Below, piece after piece: positions 16,244-24,467 of a stretch of 55,362 bases of DNA (position 1 is the stretch's first letter; each line of letters opens with the position of its first letter). Origin of the DNA: Lachnospiraceae bacterium (GTDB lineage: Bacteria; Bacillota; Clostridia; Lachnospirales; Lachnospiraceae); assembly GCA_017449075.1 (NCBI GenBank), contig JAFSKG010000045.1, forward strand, positions 1 through 55,362. Reading direction: 5' to 3'. The translations under genes and the position numbers were made by a program. The notes below the pieces were generated by a model. That model did no database searches, was not told where the DNA came from, and saw nothing but the letters and a program-made list of their open reading frames with translations.

Positions 16244-17347
16244 ATGGATTATTTCAAATTAAAAAGGCAAAAGAAAGCAAGATATAATTTAAGCATTTAT
16301 CTCATGATAGTCATTGCTTATGCTATTGTCATGTTTCTTTCTTATCAAGGAAAGATATCTTCACTTTTAAATGGCTTACTTGTTCCATTTTGCACATATT
16401 CAATACTTGCAGTTTCACTTAACTTAGTCGTAGGAATAAGTGGCGAGTTAAGTCTTGGTCATGCAGGATTTATGTGTGTGGGAGCATTTACTAGTGCAGT
16501 ATTTACACGATACATGAAATTTCTTGGTGTCGAAGGATTATATTTATTTATCATAGCAATACTTATCGGAGCAGTCACTGCAGGTTTTGCAGGTCTTTTA
16601 ATCGGTATTCCTGTTTTAAGACTTAAAGGCGACTACCTTGCTATTGTCACTCTTGCTTTCGGTGAAATTATAAAAAATATTGCAAATGCAATTTATCTTG
16701 GCTTTGACGAGAACGGAGCCCACTTTTCACTAAAAAATACAATGGCACTTGGTTTATCAGATAAAGGATTTGTAGTTATAAAAGGTGCGCAAGGTATCAC
16801 AGGCACACCACACTACTCTTCATTTACTGCAGGTGTAATACTACTTATTATAGTAGTAACGATAATTTTAAACTTAGTAAATTCAAGAACTGGTAGAAAT
16901 ATAAAAGCACTTCGCGACAATCTTATCGCAGCCGAATCAGTTGGAATAAGCGCCACAAAATATAAACTCATAGCATTTACCATAGCAAGCAGTATGGCTG
17001 GTGTAGCTGGAGTTCTATATGCGCACAACTTAACCACTCTCACTGCTCTTCCAAAAAACTTTGGATACAATATGTCTATTACAATTCTTGTATTCGTTGT
17101 TCTTGGTGGAATGGGAAGAATCAGAGGCTCTATAATTGCTGCAGTAGTTTTGACTCTTCTACCTGAGATGCTCAGAGGTCTTTCAGACTTTAGAATGCTT
17201 ATCTATTCTATCGTATTGATAGTTGTTATGATATTTACATCAGCTCCAGCGATGAAACAATATATGGAAGTTTTAAAAAATAAATTTCCAATAATTAAAA
17301 ATCTAAAGGCTGTAACACTAAAGAAATTCAGCAAGGAGGGCGAATAG
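16244..17347 (+). CDS. livM: Branched-chain amino acid ABC transporter permease LivM
   Basis: This is the second membrane permease, 367 residues, with a hydrophilic N-terminus before the first helix. Family motifs include G-E-L-S-L-G-H-A-G-F-M-C-V-G-A and, near the end, G-G-M-G-R-I-R-G-S-I-I. It starts one base after the livH stop. Together with LivH it forms the channel through the membrane. Confidence 0.95.
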   Translation: MDYFKLKRQKKARYNLSIYLMIVIAYAIVMFLSYQGKISSLLNGLLVPFCTYSILAVSLNLVVGISGELSLGHAGFMCVGAFTSAVFTRYMKFLGVEGLYLFIIAILIGAVTAGFAGLLIGIPVLRLKGDYLAIVTLAFGEIIKNIANAIYLGFDENGAHFSLKNTMALGLSDKGFVVIKGAQGITGTPHYSSFTAGVILLIIVVTIILNLVNSRTGRNIKALRDNLIAAESVGISATKYKLIAFTIASSMAGVAGVLYAHNLTTLTALPKNFGYNMSITILVFVVLGGMGRIRGSIIAAVVLTLLPEMLRGLSDFRMLIYSIVLIVVMIFTSAPAMKQYMEVLKNKFPIIKNLKAVTLKKFSKEGE

Positions 17348-18118
17348 ATGAAAGAAAATATTATGCTCTCTGTGAAAAACCTCTCAATTCAGTTTGGTGG
17401 TCTTCATGCAGTTGAAAACTTTAACTTATCAATAAGAGAAAACGAACTCTATGGTCTCATTGGACCAAATGGTGCTGGTAAAACTACTATATTTAATCTA
17501 TTAACTGGCGTATATAAACCAACTTCTGGCACTATCATGTTAAACGGTGTAAATAAAATCAATGGAAAAAATACTATTGAAATCAATAAGATGGGAATTG
17601 CAAGAACTTTTCAAAACATAAGACTTTTCCATAAACTTACAGTTCACGACAATGTAAAAATAGCACTGCAAAATAAATATAGATATTCTACAATTTCAGG
17701 AATACTTAGACTTCCAAGATACCATAGGTATGAAGCACTTATGGACGAAGAGGCAATGGCACTACTTAAAGTATTTAATCTTGAAAATGACGCTATGATG
17801 AAGTCAGCTAACCTTCCATACGGCAAACAGAGAAAACTTGAAATAGCTCGTGCCATAGCAACTAATCCTAAAGTTTTATTACTTGATGAGCCTGCTGCTG
17901 GTATGAATGAAAATGAAACTAAAGAACTTATGAATACTATCAGACTTATAAGAGATAAGTTCAATATGACAGTGCTACTTATAGAACACGATATGAAACT
18001 CGTAAAAGGAATATGCGAAGAACTCACTGTTCTAAACTTCGGAAAAGTTTTGGCTCAAGGTGAAACAAATGAAGTTTTAAAGAATAAGGAAGTTATCAAA
18101 GCATATCTCGGAGAATAA
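17348..18118 (+). CDS. livG: Branched-chain amino acid ABC transporter ATPase LivG
   Basis: This cytoplasmic ABC ATPase of 256 residues has Walker A G-P-N-G-A-G-K-T-T, a Q-loop region F-Q-N-I-R-L-F, and Walker B L-L-L-D-E-P-A-A-G-M. The signature motif is the weak L-P-Y-G-K-Q-R-K-L-E-I-A form usual in LivG, and the H-loop lies in L-L-I-E-H-D-M. It begins directly after livM, preceded by GGAGGG inside the end of livM. Confidence 0.96.
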   Translation: MKENIMLSVKNLSIQFGGLHAVENFNLSIRENELYGLIGPNGAGKTTIFNLLTGVYKPTSGTIMLNGVNKINGKNTIEINKMGIARTFQNIRLFHKLTVHDNVKIALQNKYRYSTISGILRLPRYHRYEALMDEEAMALLKVFNLENDAMMKSANLPYGKQRKLEIARAIATNPKVLLLDEPAAGMNENETKELMNTIRLIRDKFNMTVLLIEHDMKLVKGICEELTVLNFGKVLAQGETNEVLKNKEVIKAYLGE

Positions 18119-18119
18119 A

Positions 18120-18830
18120 ATGGCTTTATTAGATGTAAAAAAAATGAATGTATACTACGGTATGATACATGCAGTAAAAGATATTAGTTTCACAGTAGAC
18201 GAAGGTGATATAGTCACTTTGATTGGAGCAAATGGTGCAGGTAAAACAACCATCCTTCAAACTTTAACTGGCATAGTTCCACTTAAGACTGGTAAAGTAA
18301 AATACGATGGCAAAGATATCTCACATCACTTGAATCACAAATTAGTATATAGTGGCATCGCACATGTGCCTGAGGGAAGAAGAATATTTGCAAAACTATC
18401 AGTCCTTCAAAATCTAAAACTCGGAGCATTTACAAGAAATTCAAAAGATGAGATTGATGAGAGTTTAGAAAATGTTTATAAGAAATTCCCTATACTAAAA
18501 GAGAGATCTAAACAACTTGCAGGAACTCTATCAGGTGGCGAGCAACAAATGCTTGCAGTTGGAAGAGCACTTATGTCAAAACCAAAACTTCTCTTCCTCG
18601 ACGAGCCATCTATGGGACTCTCTCCTATCTACGTAAATACAATATTTGATATAATTGAAGAAGTTCATAAAGAAGGCGTGTCAATCTTACTTGTAGAGCA
18701 AAATGCCAAAAAGGTTCTATCAATAGCAAGTAAGGCATATGTTCTTGAGACAGGTAAGATAGTTAAAGAAGGAAATCCAAAAGAATTATTAAATGACCCG
18801 GTTATAAAATCTTCTTATCTAGGAGAATAA
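18120..18830 (+). CDS. livF: Branched-chain amino acid ABC transporter ATPase LivF
   Basis: This second ABC ATPase of 236 residues has Walker A G-A-N-G-A-G-K-T-T, signature L-S-G-G-E-Q-Q-M-L-A, Walker B L-L-F-L-D-E-P-S-M-G-L-S-P, and the H-loop position occupied by Gln in L-V-E-Q-N-A as is usual for LivF. It starts one base after livG and ends the operon. A strong terminator begins immediately after the stop codon. Confidence 0.96.
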   Translation: MALLDVKKMNVYYGMIHAVKDISFTVDEGDIVTLIGANGAGKTTILQTLTGIVPLKTGKVKYDGKDISHHLNHKLVYSGIAHVPEGRRIFAKLSVLQNLKLGAFTRNSKDEIDESLENVYKKFPILKERSKQLAGTLSGGEQQMLAVGRALMSKPKLLFLDEPSMGLSPIYVNTIFDIIEEVHKEGVSILLVEQNAKKVLSIASKAYVLETGKIVKEGNPKELLNDPVIKSSYLGE

Positions 18831-18857
18831 AAAAGAAGCCACAATTGGCTTCTTTTT
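18831..18857 (+). terminator. Rho-independent terminator of the liv operon
   Basis: An AAAAGAAGCCA / TGGCTTCTTTTT stem of eleven pairs with loop CAAT is followed by T residues. It is A-rich before the stem, so it could also work for the convergent minus-strand gene. Confidence 0.92.
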
Positions 18858-18895
18858 AATTATAAATTAAATGTTCTATCAATTTGTCTGTGAAT

Positions 18896-20806
18896 TTACT
18901 TACAAATCTTGTTTACCCAATCAATAAAAGTCCCAGTTGTTGTTCCTTCATTTGATCCGTGGGTCATATTCCATACTAGGCTATAATCAACATCTATTCC
19001 TTTCATTCTCGCTGCTGTAAGTATGTTAAATCCTATTCCAAATGATGTATGTTGATCTGCTGTGCCACTTCTATTTCTAAAATATTTCACAGGATTGACT
19101 GCTTTTAATCCATCTGTGCCAAGTAGGATGTGTGTTGCATTTAAAAGTGCTGTCTGATTGCTTATTAGGCTTGCATCATTTCCATCAATAGCATCTTCTA
19201 TGTATGCATCAACTTGTTCTTTATCAAATCCATCAAGTTTTGACAACTCTTCATAATTATTTTTCATAATAGTTGCAACAGATTTAGAAAAATGCACTGT
19301 ATCAACTTCTGCTCTTCCAAATGCATTGTTTTCTGCCGACTTATCTTTAGCATCAAATCCTGGAATTGCTTTATTTCTGCTATTTACAAGTCCTGTTCCA
19401 ATCATAAATCCCTTCATATCAGTCACTTGATAATTTCCATCTTTGTCTTTTGTAAGCCAATTACTATAATCTCCATAAGTGGCTTCAACATCAAGCTCCC
19501 CATTAGCCACATATTGATTTAATGCTTCCGAAATATTATTTAAAATTGCATCATAGTAACTTCCACTTCTAAGTCCAGTCAAAGTTAAGTCATTTCCAGC
19601 TTCATCTTTTAGTTTCAGAGAATTTAAATATTCTATGTATGCATTTGCTTCCAACTCTTGAAGCCTTTTCTCAAAATCAGTAATGTTTCCATTGTAAATG
19701 CCGCCATCGTCAACCAAATCTACCCACCACCAAGCATAAGCTAAATCTGCATTTTCAATGTCAGCTATCGGGCAATAATTTTGAGCTGCAAATATGTTAT
19801 CCTTAAATACACTGTCATAAGTTCCATCTGAATTTTTTGTAACACCAAGTGTGCCAGCATCATACATATATGGATAATATTCTTTCATATCTCCAGATGC
19901 TCCAAAAATAGAACTCATTTGTCCACCACCAGAAGTACCGATAGAAATTATTTTATTTTTATCACCCGGTATAACTTTATCATTTGCTCTAAGTTCTATA
20001 ACTCCTGATTTTAAATCTGCCATTTGCATAGGAGCTTTTCCTGTGTGAAGAGTGTTGTCATCATTCATCGCATCTCTACTTCTTGCTCCGCATGTCACAT
20101 ACACAAAACCTTCATCAATGTAAGAAGTCTCACATGATCTTGGAGAACTTGACCTCCAACCACCGCATTCATTTAGAAATACTATCGGAGCAGTTTTTGC
20201 AGTGTAACCATTTTTAGTATTTTCATAATTTATGCCTTTGACATTTCCTTCATCATCTACATCAAAATATTCAGATGGTGCATAGATAAGCATTGTTTGA
20301 TTATTTAAATTAGTAATATTTGCATTGATGTATACACCTCTTAACACCTCTGCATTTTTTCTCATCATTTCCATCATGCCACCCGGCATAGCATTTGGCA
20401 TACCGCCTTCGGCTCTTCCACCTTGTGATCCGTTGCCACTCTTACCATTATCAATACTTTCTTTATTGTTTGCACCGACATTGATAGCAGCTTCAGCTGA
20501 TTTTACAGGCTCACCGCTCTCATCAATATATGCAAATGTATAATATTTGCCATCGTCACTTTTAATCCATTTATAAACTTTTGCATTTATTCCAGCCTCA
20601 TAATCAAGGTAAATTTTTGGGTCAATGTTTTTATTCGCAATACCTTCAACATAGTCTAAAGCCTTTAATGCTTCAACATTTTCATTTTTCTCTTCTTTTT
20701 TTGTTTCTCCAACATTTTGATCAGTGTTAGCAACTTTTGAACTTGCACAAGATGCAAGTAGGGACATGGCAACTAGTATTAAAATGCCACTAATTTTTCT
20801 TTTCAT
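18896..20806 (-). CDS. Tannase-like alpha/beta-hydrolase lipoprotein
   Basis: The protein (636 residues) has a lipoprotein signal ending L-L-A-S-C (Cys20) and an Asn/Gly-rich linker. Its hydrolase domain resembles bacterial subtype B tannases and related feruloyl-type esterases. The nucleophile elbow is G-T-S-G-G-G-Q-M-S. Upstream is a G-G-W-R-S-S-S-P-R-S-C segment, and near the end a W-N-M-T-H-G-S-N-E-G segment with a likely catalytic His. A long insertion lies between nucleophile and His. It would act at the cell surface on plant-type aromatic esters, but the substrate is inferred from family resemblance only. Its leader contains a hairpin and a possible nine-codon upstream frame. Confidence 0.75.
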   Translation of the reverse strand: MKRKISGILILVAMSLLASCASSKVANTDQNVGETKKEEKNENVEALKALDYVEGIANKNIDPKIYLDYEAGINAKVYKWIKSDDGKYYTFAYIDESGEPVKSAEAAINVGANNKESIDNGKSGNGSQGGRAEGGMPNAMPGGMMEMMRKNAEVLRGVYINANITNLNNQTMLIYAPSEYFDVDDEGNVKGINYENTKNGYTAKTAPIVFLNECGGWRSSSPRSCETSYIDEGFVYVTCGARSRDAMNDDNTLHTGKAPMQMADLKSGVIELRANDKVIPGDKNKIISIGTSGGGQMSSIFGASGDMKEYYPYMYDAGTLGVTKNSDGTYDSVFKDNIFAAQNYCPIADIENADLAYAWWWVDLVDDGGIYNGNITDFEKRLQELEANAYIEYLNSLKLKDEAGNDLTLTGLRSGSYYDAILNNISEALNQYVANGELDVEATYGDYSNWLTKDKDGNYQVTDMKGFMIGTGLVNSRNKAIPGFDAKDKSAENNAFGRAEVDTVHFSKSVATIMKNNYEELSKLDGFDKEQVDAYIEDAIDGNDASLISNQTALLNATHILLGTDGLKAVNPVKYFRNRSGTADQHTSFGIGFNILTAARMKGIDVDYSLVWNMTHGSNEGTTTGTFIDWVNKICK

Positions 20807-20814
20807 ATCAATTT

Positions 20815-20882
20815 CTATCTGTTGTTAAATCTTAGATTTGACAACTAACTAAATCTCCTTTCTAAAATATACCACCATTATA
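20815..20882 (-). promoter_or_regulatory. Leader of the tannase-like gene with hairpin and possible upstream mini-ORF
   Basis: A TATAAT lies at 20877-20882 (minus). A strong AGGAGA ribosome site (20854-20859) is far from the tannase ATG but about ten bases from a TTG that opens a nine-codon frame (20844-20815). A TTGTCAAATC/GATTTAACAA inverted repeat overlaps that frame. The gene's own ATG has only a poor ribosome site. The arrangement is compatible with leader-controlled translation. Confidence 0.35.
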
Positions 20883-20980
20883 ACAAATTAAAATTTTTTG
20901 TGTAAGTGAAAATTTAATGAAATCTTCTCGTCTCTCACACCCATTTTTCCACCTTCAAATGCTAATTTTTTTAACTATTA

Positions 20981-21002
20981 AAAAGAGCGGTCACACGCCC
21001 TT
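20981..21002 (-). terminator. Terminator of the relB-PIN operon
   Basis: On the minus strand AGGGCG and CGCTCT form a six-pair stem with a G-U wobble and are followed by TTTTT. The wobble is a mismatch on the other strand, so the element works for minus-strand transcripts. It closely resembles the terminator at 21832-21856. Confidence 0.8.
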
Positions 21003-21005
21003 ATT

Positions 21006-21407
21006 TTACTTAGTCCAATCTTCGATTTGAATGTCTTTTATTCTTTCAAACTCATTAACATTATGAGTTACGAGTACACCTTTATTTGCTACAACTATAG
21101 ATGCAATTATCAAGTCATTTGGTCCAATTAACTTCCCTTCTCTTTCCAATTGACTTCTTATCACCCCATAAGCCTCTGCCGCTTTTTTATCAAAACAAGC
21201 CACATCGAAATTGCAAGTAAAATCATTATATTTTTTTATAGTTTTTTCATAATTCGAACTTTTTTGTGCACCATATTCAATCTCTGCAATCACGATTTGT
21301 GGGATAACGATTGATTCTTTTGGTGTCATCTTAAAATGTTCTACTATGTTAGGGTAAGTTCCTTTAATGGCATATATAATTGTATTTGTATCTAAATAAT
21401 ATTTCAT
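21006..21407 (-). CDS. PIN-domain ribonuclease toxin (VapC family)
   Basis: PIN toxins are Mg2+-dependent RNases, often cutting initiator tRNA or rRNA. The 133-residue protein has the expected acidic residues: Asp6 in Y-L-D-T-N-T, Glu42 in I-A-E-I-E-Y-G, Asp98 in G-P-N-D-L-I-I-A, and the C-terminal L-V-T-H-N-V-N-E-F segment. It shares one base with the end of the antitoxin gene (stop/start overlap), a typical translationally coupled toxin-antitoxin arrangement. The target RNA is unknown. Confidence 0.93.
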   Translation of the reverse strand: MKYYLDTNTIIYAIKGTYPNIVEHFKMTPKESIVIPQIVIAEIEYGAQKSSNYEKTIKKYNDFTCNFDVACFDKKAAEAYGVIRSQLEREGKLIGPNDLIIASIVVANKGVLVTHNVNEFERIKDIQIEDWTK

Positions 21408-21691
21408 TACACATCTTCTCTCTTGTCAAATTTAAATTGTAATTCCTTAGGCTCTTCTATGTCTAAATCTTTACCTGACCCAAATAACTCAAAGAAACCT
21501 TTTGGATAGGTTTTCTTATAGTCATCCATAACTTCTAAGTCTATAGAGCATGGGAATCGCTTTTTTAACACTGATTGTTTCAAAAAAATATTAATTGCTG
21601 ACGACAAGCTCATCCCAAGACTTTCATATAAGCTTGTCGCTTCTCGCTTCAGCTTTTCATCTATTCTAAATGTAAAAGTACCGCTATTCAT
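21407..21691 (-). CDS. RelB/DinJ-type antitoxin
   Basis: The 94-residue protein begins with a ribbon-helix-helix DNA-binding motif: F-T-F-R-I-D-E-K-L-K-R-E-A strand and helix, then L-G-M-S-L-S-S-A-I-N-I-F. This is the RelB/DinJ signature. The C-terminal half is acidic and should wrap the toxin. RelB/DinJ proteins usually pair with RelE/YafQ toxins, while here the partner is a PIN-domain toxin. A strong ribosome site and a TTGACA-N17-TACAAT promoter precede it, with ACATAT repeats overlapping the -10 box as a candidate autoregulatory operator. Confidence 0.9.
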   Translation of the reverse strand: MNSGTFTFRIDEKLKREATSLYESLGMSLSSAINIFLKQSVLKKRFPCSIDLEVMDDYKKTYPKGFFELFGSGKDLDIEEPKELQFKFDKREDV

Positions 21692-21715
21692 ACACCTATC
21701 CTCCTATGTACATAT

Positions 21716-21744
21716 ATTGTAACATATGTGTTATTCATTGTCAA
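21716..21744 (-). promoter_or_regulatory. Promoter and candidate operator of the toxin-antitoxin operon
   Basis: TTGACA (21739-21744), 17 bp and TACAAT (21716-21721) are near-consensus. ACATAT/ATATGT inverted arms flank and overlap the -10 element, fitting binding of a ribbon-helix-helix antitoxin. Confidence 0.8.
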
Positions 21745-21831
21745 TGCTTATTTTACCTTTGTGATAGTAATTCCATATTTTACTAGCGACTTTTTGGCAA
21801 ATTTTCATATTTTTACACTCACTTTATGTCA

Positions 21832-21856
21832 TAAAAAGAGCGGTTCACCCGCCCTC
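21832..21856 (-). terminator. Terminator after the wall-binding gene at 21869
   Basis: On the minus strand AGGGCGG-GTGAA-CCGCTCT forms a seven-pair stem with a G-U wobble, followed by TTTTTAT. It shares AGGGCG, GTGA and CCGCTCTTTTT with the terminator at 20981-21002. Confidence 0.82.
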
Positions 21857-21868
21857 ATCACAATCATT

Positions 21869-22405
21869 TTATTCTATTACCGAGCACCAGCCATTGCCAT
21901 CTATATTGATTTTGTATCCTGCAATCTCAATTACCGTATTTGCCATCATCTGACCATAGTTATTAAAATAATAAACTTTGCCATCTATATCTTTAAGTGC
22001 AGTAGTCACAAGTGCTAAGTCAGTAGGGTCAAAATAATACCAATACCCGCCTTCTTCTTTCCATCCTCTATGAAATGAACCATCATTATTTTTATAATAT
22101 ACTTTGCCATTTGCAGTTACAGCACCAATAACTCTAAATTGTCGAGTTCGAATATCCTGCATATTTCGTATAAAATCATCATTTAAATCAAAATTGCTAT
22201 TATACTGCTTTTTACTTGAAGAACTATCAGTAACTTCTTCATCAGATGTATCATCTTCATGATATCTATATGTCTCAGATTCAGTTTCTTCCACCCAATA
22301 ATACCAATCCATAATGGGATTGTATTCTAATCTGGCTTTTGCGACAGTTACGGAGCAAAGGCAAAATATAAATACTATAATAAACTTTTTGATACTATCA
22401 TACAT
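21869..22405 (-). CDS. Small secreted protein with choline-binding-type wall repeats
   Basis: The start at 22405 (MYDSIKKF) overlaps the stop of the upstream gene by eight bases; 22417 is an alternative. A hydrophobic signal peptide ends around K-A-R. After an acidic Ser-rich linker come wall-binding repeats of the CW_binding_1 type: G-K-V-Y-Y-K-N-N-D-G-S, G-Y-W-Y-Y-F-D-P and D-G-K-V-Y-Y-F-N-N-Y-G-Q-M. No enzymatic domain is seen, so it may be a surface adaptor. Three other proteins in the window carry similar repeats (43765, 45501 region; 50730 gene). Confidence 0.7.
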   Translation of the reverse strand: MYDSIKKFIIVFIFCLCSVTVAKARLEYNPIMDWYYWVEETESETYRYHEDDTSDEEVTDSSSSKKQYNSNFDLNDDFIRNMQDIRTRQFRVIGAVTANGKVYYKNNDGSFHRGWKEEGGYWYYFDPTDLALVTTALKDIDGKVYYFNNYGQMMANTVIEIAGYKINIDGNGWCSVIE

Positions 22406-22745
22406 CAGCTCGTTCAATAAATCTATTTATAACCTCTTCTTCGTGCTTTTCATTAACATAGAATGCAAATTTATCTTTTGCATTGTTTTCATCAGCTGTA
22501 TCGTGCTGATATACCTTGCCCTCGCTCAACAACTTACTATAAAAATCCAAATTATTATTATTCTTATTAATATATATTCTAATTTCTGACGCCCTAAAAT
22601 ATATAGTTAAAAGCACTCTATCATAATATTTAATAGCGATATATTTTGATTTGGCAGAACTAACATAACTTATACCATCGTTATTTGATATAAGTTCTCT
22701 TAATTTAACTTCAAATTCATTTTGGTGTTCTAATACTTTACCCAT
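22398..22745 (-). CDS. Hypothetical protein, 115 residues
   Basis: I do not recognise this protein. It is hydrophilic, with no signal peptide or cysteines. Alternating strands such as K-Y-I-A-I-K-Y-Y-D-R-V-L-L-T-I-Y-F suggest a small alpha/beta domain. A GGA ribosome site is five to ten bases upstream. It lies 40 bp downstream of the PC4-like gene at the tail of the BREX operon and overlaps the next gene by eight bases, so it may belong to the operon read-through. The upstream gap contains a GTAGGATGAG repeat fragment. Confidence 0.6.
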   Translation of the reverse strand: MGKVLEHQNEFEVKLRELISNNDGISYVSSAKSKYIAIKYYDRVLLTIYFRASEIRIYINKNNNNLDFYSKLLSEGKVYQHDTADENNAKDKFAFYVNEKHEEEVINRFIERADV

Positions 22746-22750
22746 AAAAT

Positions 22751-22772
22751 TTCCATCCTCATCCTACTTATA
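22751..22772 (-). repeat. GTAGGATGAG repeat fragment before the 115-residue gene
   Basis: The minus strand reads AAGTAGGATGAGGATGGAAA. GTAGGATGAG is identical to the repeat between plsY and rfbH and again sits just upstream of a start codon. Confidence 0.35.
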
Positions 22773-22785
22773 TTATTGATTGTTT

Positions 22786-23070
22786 TTACGTCTCATCAAA
22801 GATACCATCAACTTCATCGTTTTCTTCTGTTTTATCATCACTATAGACTTCATCAATATTAATACTGTTTAACAATTCTTTTAAATTGATAAGTTCAGTT
22901 TTTGTTAAAGTTATGCCTTTTGACATTTTTATGTGATTGTTATCCCACTTTCTTATGTCAAACTTCTTATCTTGTTTATTCCAAGAAATTATATTTAATT
23001 CCAATTTCCACTCGCCTTTATTTCCAATTTGACCAATTTTTCTAATTATTTTGTATTCTATTTCTTTCAT
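22786..23070 (-). CDS. YdbC-family PC4-like single-stranded DNA-binding protein
   Basis: The 94-residue protein matches the bacterial YdbC branch of the PC4/p15 coactivator family: a strand-rich N-terminal half (W-K-L-E-L-N-I-I-S-W-N then K-F-D-I-R-K-W) and M-S-K-G-I-T-L-T-K-T-E-L-I-N-L-K-E-L-L leading into the C-terminal helix. PC4-like domains dimerise and bind single-stranded DNA. The tail is acidic. It starts nine bases after the cysteine desulfurase stop, so it is part of, or co-expressed with, the BREX-like operon and may handle exposed DNA strands. That role is inferred from position. Confidence 0.8.
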   Translation of the reverse strand: MKEIEYKIIRKIGQIGNKGEWKLELNIISWNKQDKKFDIRKWDNNHIKMSKGITLTKTELINLKELLNSINIDEVYSDDKTEENDEVDGIFDET

Positions 23071-23079
23071 ATACTTGTA

Positions 23080-24264
23080 TCATCTCCTTTGATTGATTTT
23101 TTTTATTATATTATATAATTCTTTTACAAATATATCTATTTCTTTTTTTGTATTATACTTACTTAAAGTAATTCTAATGGCACCATTAATATATTCTTTA
23201 GGACATTTAATTGCCTTTAAAACATGCGACACAACTCGTGATTTTGAATTACAAGCAGATCCACTTGAAATACATATATTATGTAAATTCAATATATTTA
23301 CAACATTCTCTGCTTCTAAACATTTAAATGAAATATTTAAATGACTATAAAAACTATTTTCTATTTTACAATTATACCTGTAATCAAAATCTTTATCACT
23401 TTCCCGTAACCTCTCTAATTCAAAAATCAAATGATTTCTTAGTTTTGTAATATAATTTTCATTTTTGTTTATATTGCCTATATTTTCTTCCAATGCTGTA
23501 GCCATTCCAACTATTCCTGCAACATTTTCAGTTCCAGCACGTAAGCCATACTCTTGACTTCCTCCACTTATTAATGATGCTATCTTTATTCCTTTTCTTT
23601 TATATATGAAGCCAATACCTTTAGGACCATTAAATTTATGAGCTGATGCTGACAATAAATCTATTCCTATTTTTTTTACATTAATATTCAAGTGACCAAT
23701 TGCCTGCACAGCATCAGTATGAAATAATATTTTTTTACTTTTACATATTTTTACAATATTATTTAATGGTTCTAATGTTCCAAGCTCATTATTTATAGTC
23801 ATAATACTACACAATATTGTATTTTTATCAATCAAATTAGATAACTCATTTATATTTATTATGCCATTACTATCATTAGAAACATATCTAACTTCACAAC
23901 CTAATTTTTTTACAATTTCACATGAATTCAATATTGCTTTATGCTCTATTTTAGAGGTTACAATATTATATTTAGCATTTTTATTCTCTGTCAGTTTACT
24001 TAAATATATCCCTTTTATGGCTAAATTATCACTCTCACTTCCACCTGAAGTAAATATTATTTCTTCTGCACTTGCTCCAATTATTTTAGCAATTGCTCTT
24101 CTGCACTCTTCAATTTTACTTCTGTTCTTTTTAGCTAAATCATATAAAGCAGAAGGATTACCATAATCACTATATATGTAAGATTTCATCTCATTTAATG
24201 CGAATGTACTTATTTTTGTTGTAGCCGCATTATCAAAATATATAATTTTTTTATTTCTATTCAT
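23080..24264 (-). CDS. Cysteine desulfurase (NifS/IscS/DndA family) in the BREX-like operon
   Basis: PLP-dependent enzymes of this family take sulfur from L-cysteine as an enzyme persulfide. The 394-residue protein begins I-Y-F-D-N-A-A-T-T, has the PLP lysine Lys210 in S-A-S-A-H-K-F-N-G-P-K-G, and the persulfide cysteine Cys338 in S-S-G-S-A-C-N-S. H-T-D-A-V-Q-A around 182-188 is the cofactor-contact segment. The start codon overlaps the upstream small-protein stop by one base. No iscU or isc regulator lies nearby, while a PAPS-reductase-like protein is in the same operon. The best inference is sulfur supply for that enzyme, as DndA does for DndC. Confidence 0.94.
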   Translation of the reverse strand: MNRNKKIIYFDNAATTKISTFALNEMKSYIYSDYGNPSALYDLAKKNRSKIEECRRAIAKIIGASAEEIIFTSGGSESDNLAIKGIYLSKLTENKNAKYNIVTSKIEHKAILNSCEIVKKLGCEVRYVSNDSNGIININELSNLIDKNTILCSIMTINNELGTLEPLNNIVKICKSKKILFHTDAVQAIGHLNINVKKIGIDLLSASAHKFNGPKGIGFIYKRKGIKIASLISGGSQEYGLRAGTENVAGIVGMATALEENIGNINKNENYITKLRNHLIFELERLRESDKDFDYRYNCKIENSFYSHLNISFKCLEAENVVNILNLHNICISSGSACNSKSRVVSHVLKAIKCPKEYINGAIRITLSKYNTKKEIDIFVKELYNIIKKINQRR

Positions 24265-24467
24265 TAGCTAAATAACTTACACCCATCTTCCTTATATTCT
24301 TCTATTTTATACAACATATCTTCTTCGGTTACTTCCAATTCCTCTGCTAAGCATTTTAAGCAAAGATAATAACTAATTTTTTCCCCAAGCAATTTTTTAT
24401 TTAGCCCAATTTCATCTTTTGATAATTTTTTCTTATTACAATATTTACAATCAATTTGTTTTTTCAT
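24264..24467 (-). CDS. Small two-CxxC protein, putative zinc or Fe-S binding
   Basis: The 67-residue protein has Cys7-x-x-Cys10 and Cys36-x-x-Cys39, a likely single metal site, plus Cys63 near the C-terminus (D-G-C-K-L-F). The region between the Cys pairs is K-L-S-K-D-E-I-G-L-N-K-K-L-L. Similar small proteins are widespread in Clostridia without a known function. It overlaps brxL by 17 bases and the desulfurase by one. It could pass sulfur or metal between the desulfurase and the PAPS-reductase-like protein, but this is only a positional guess. Confidence 0.75.
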   Translation of the reverse strand: MKKQIDCKYCNKKKLSKDEIGLNKKLLGEKISYYLCLKCLAEELEVTEEDMLYKIEEYKEDGCKLFS

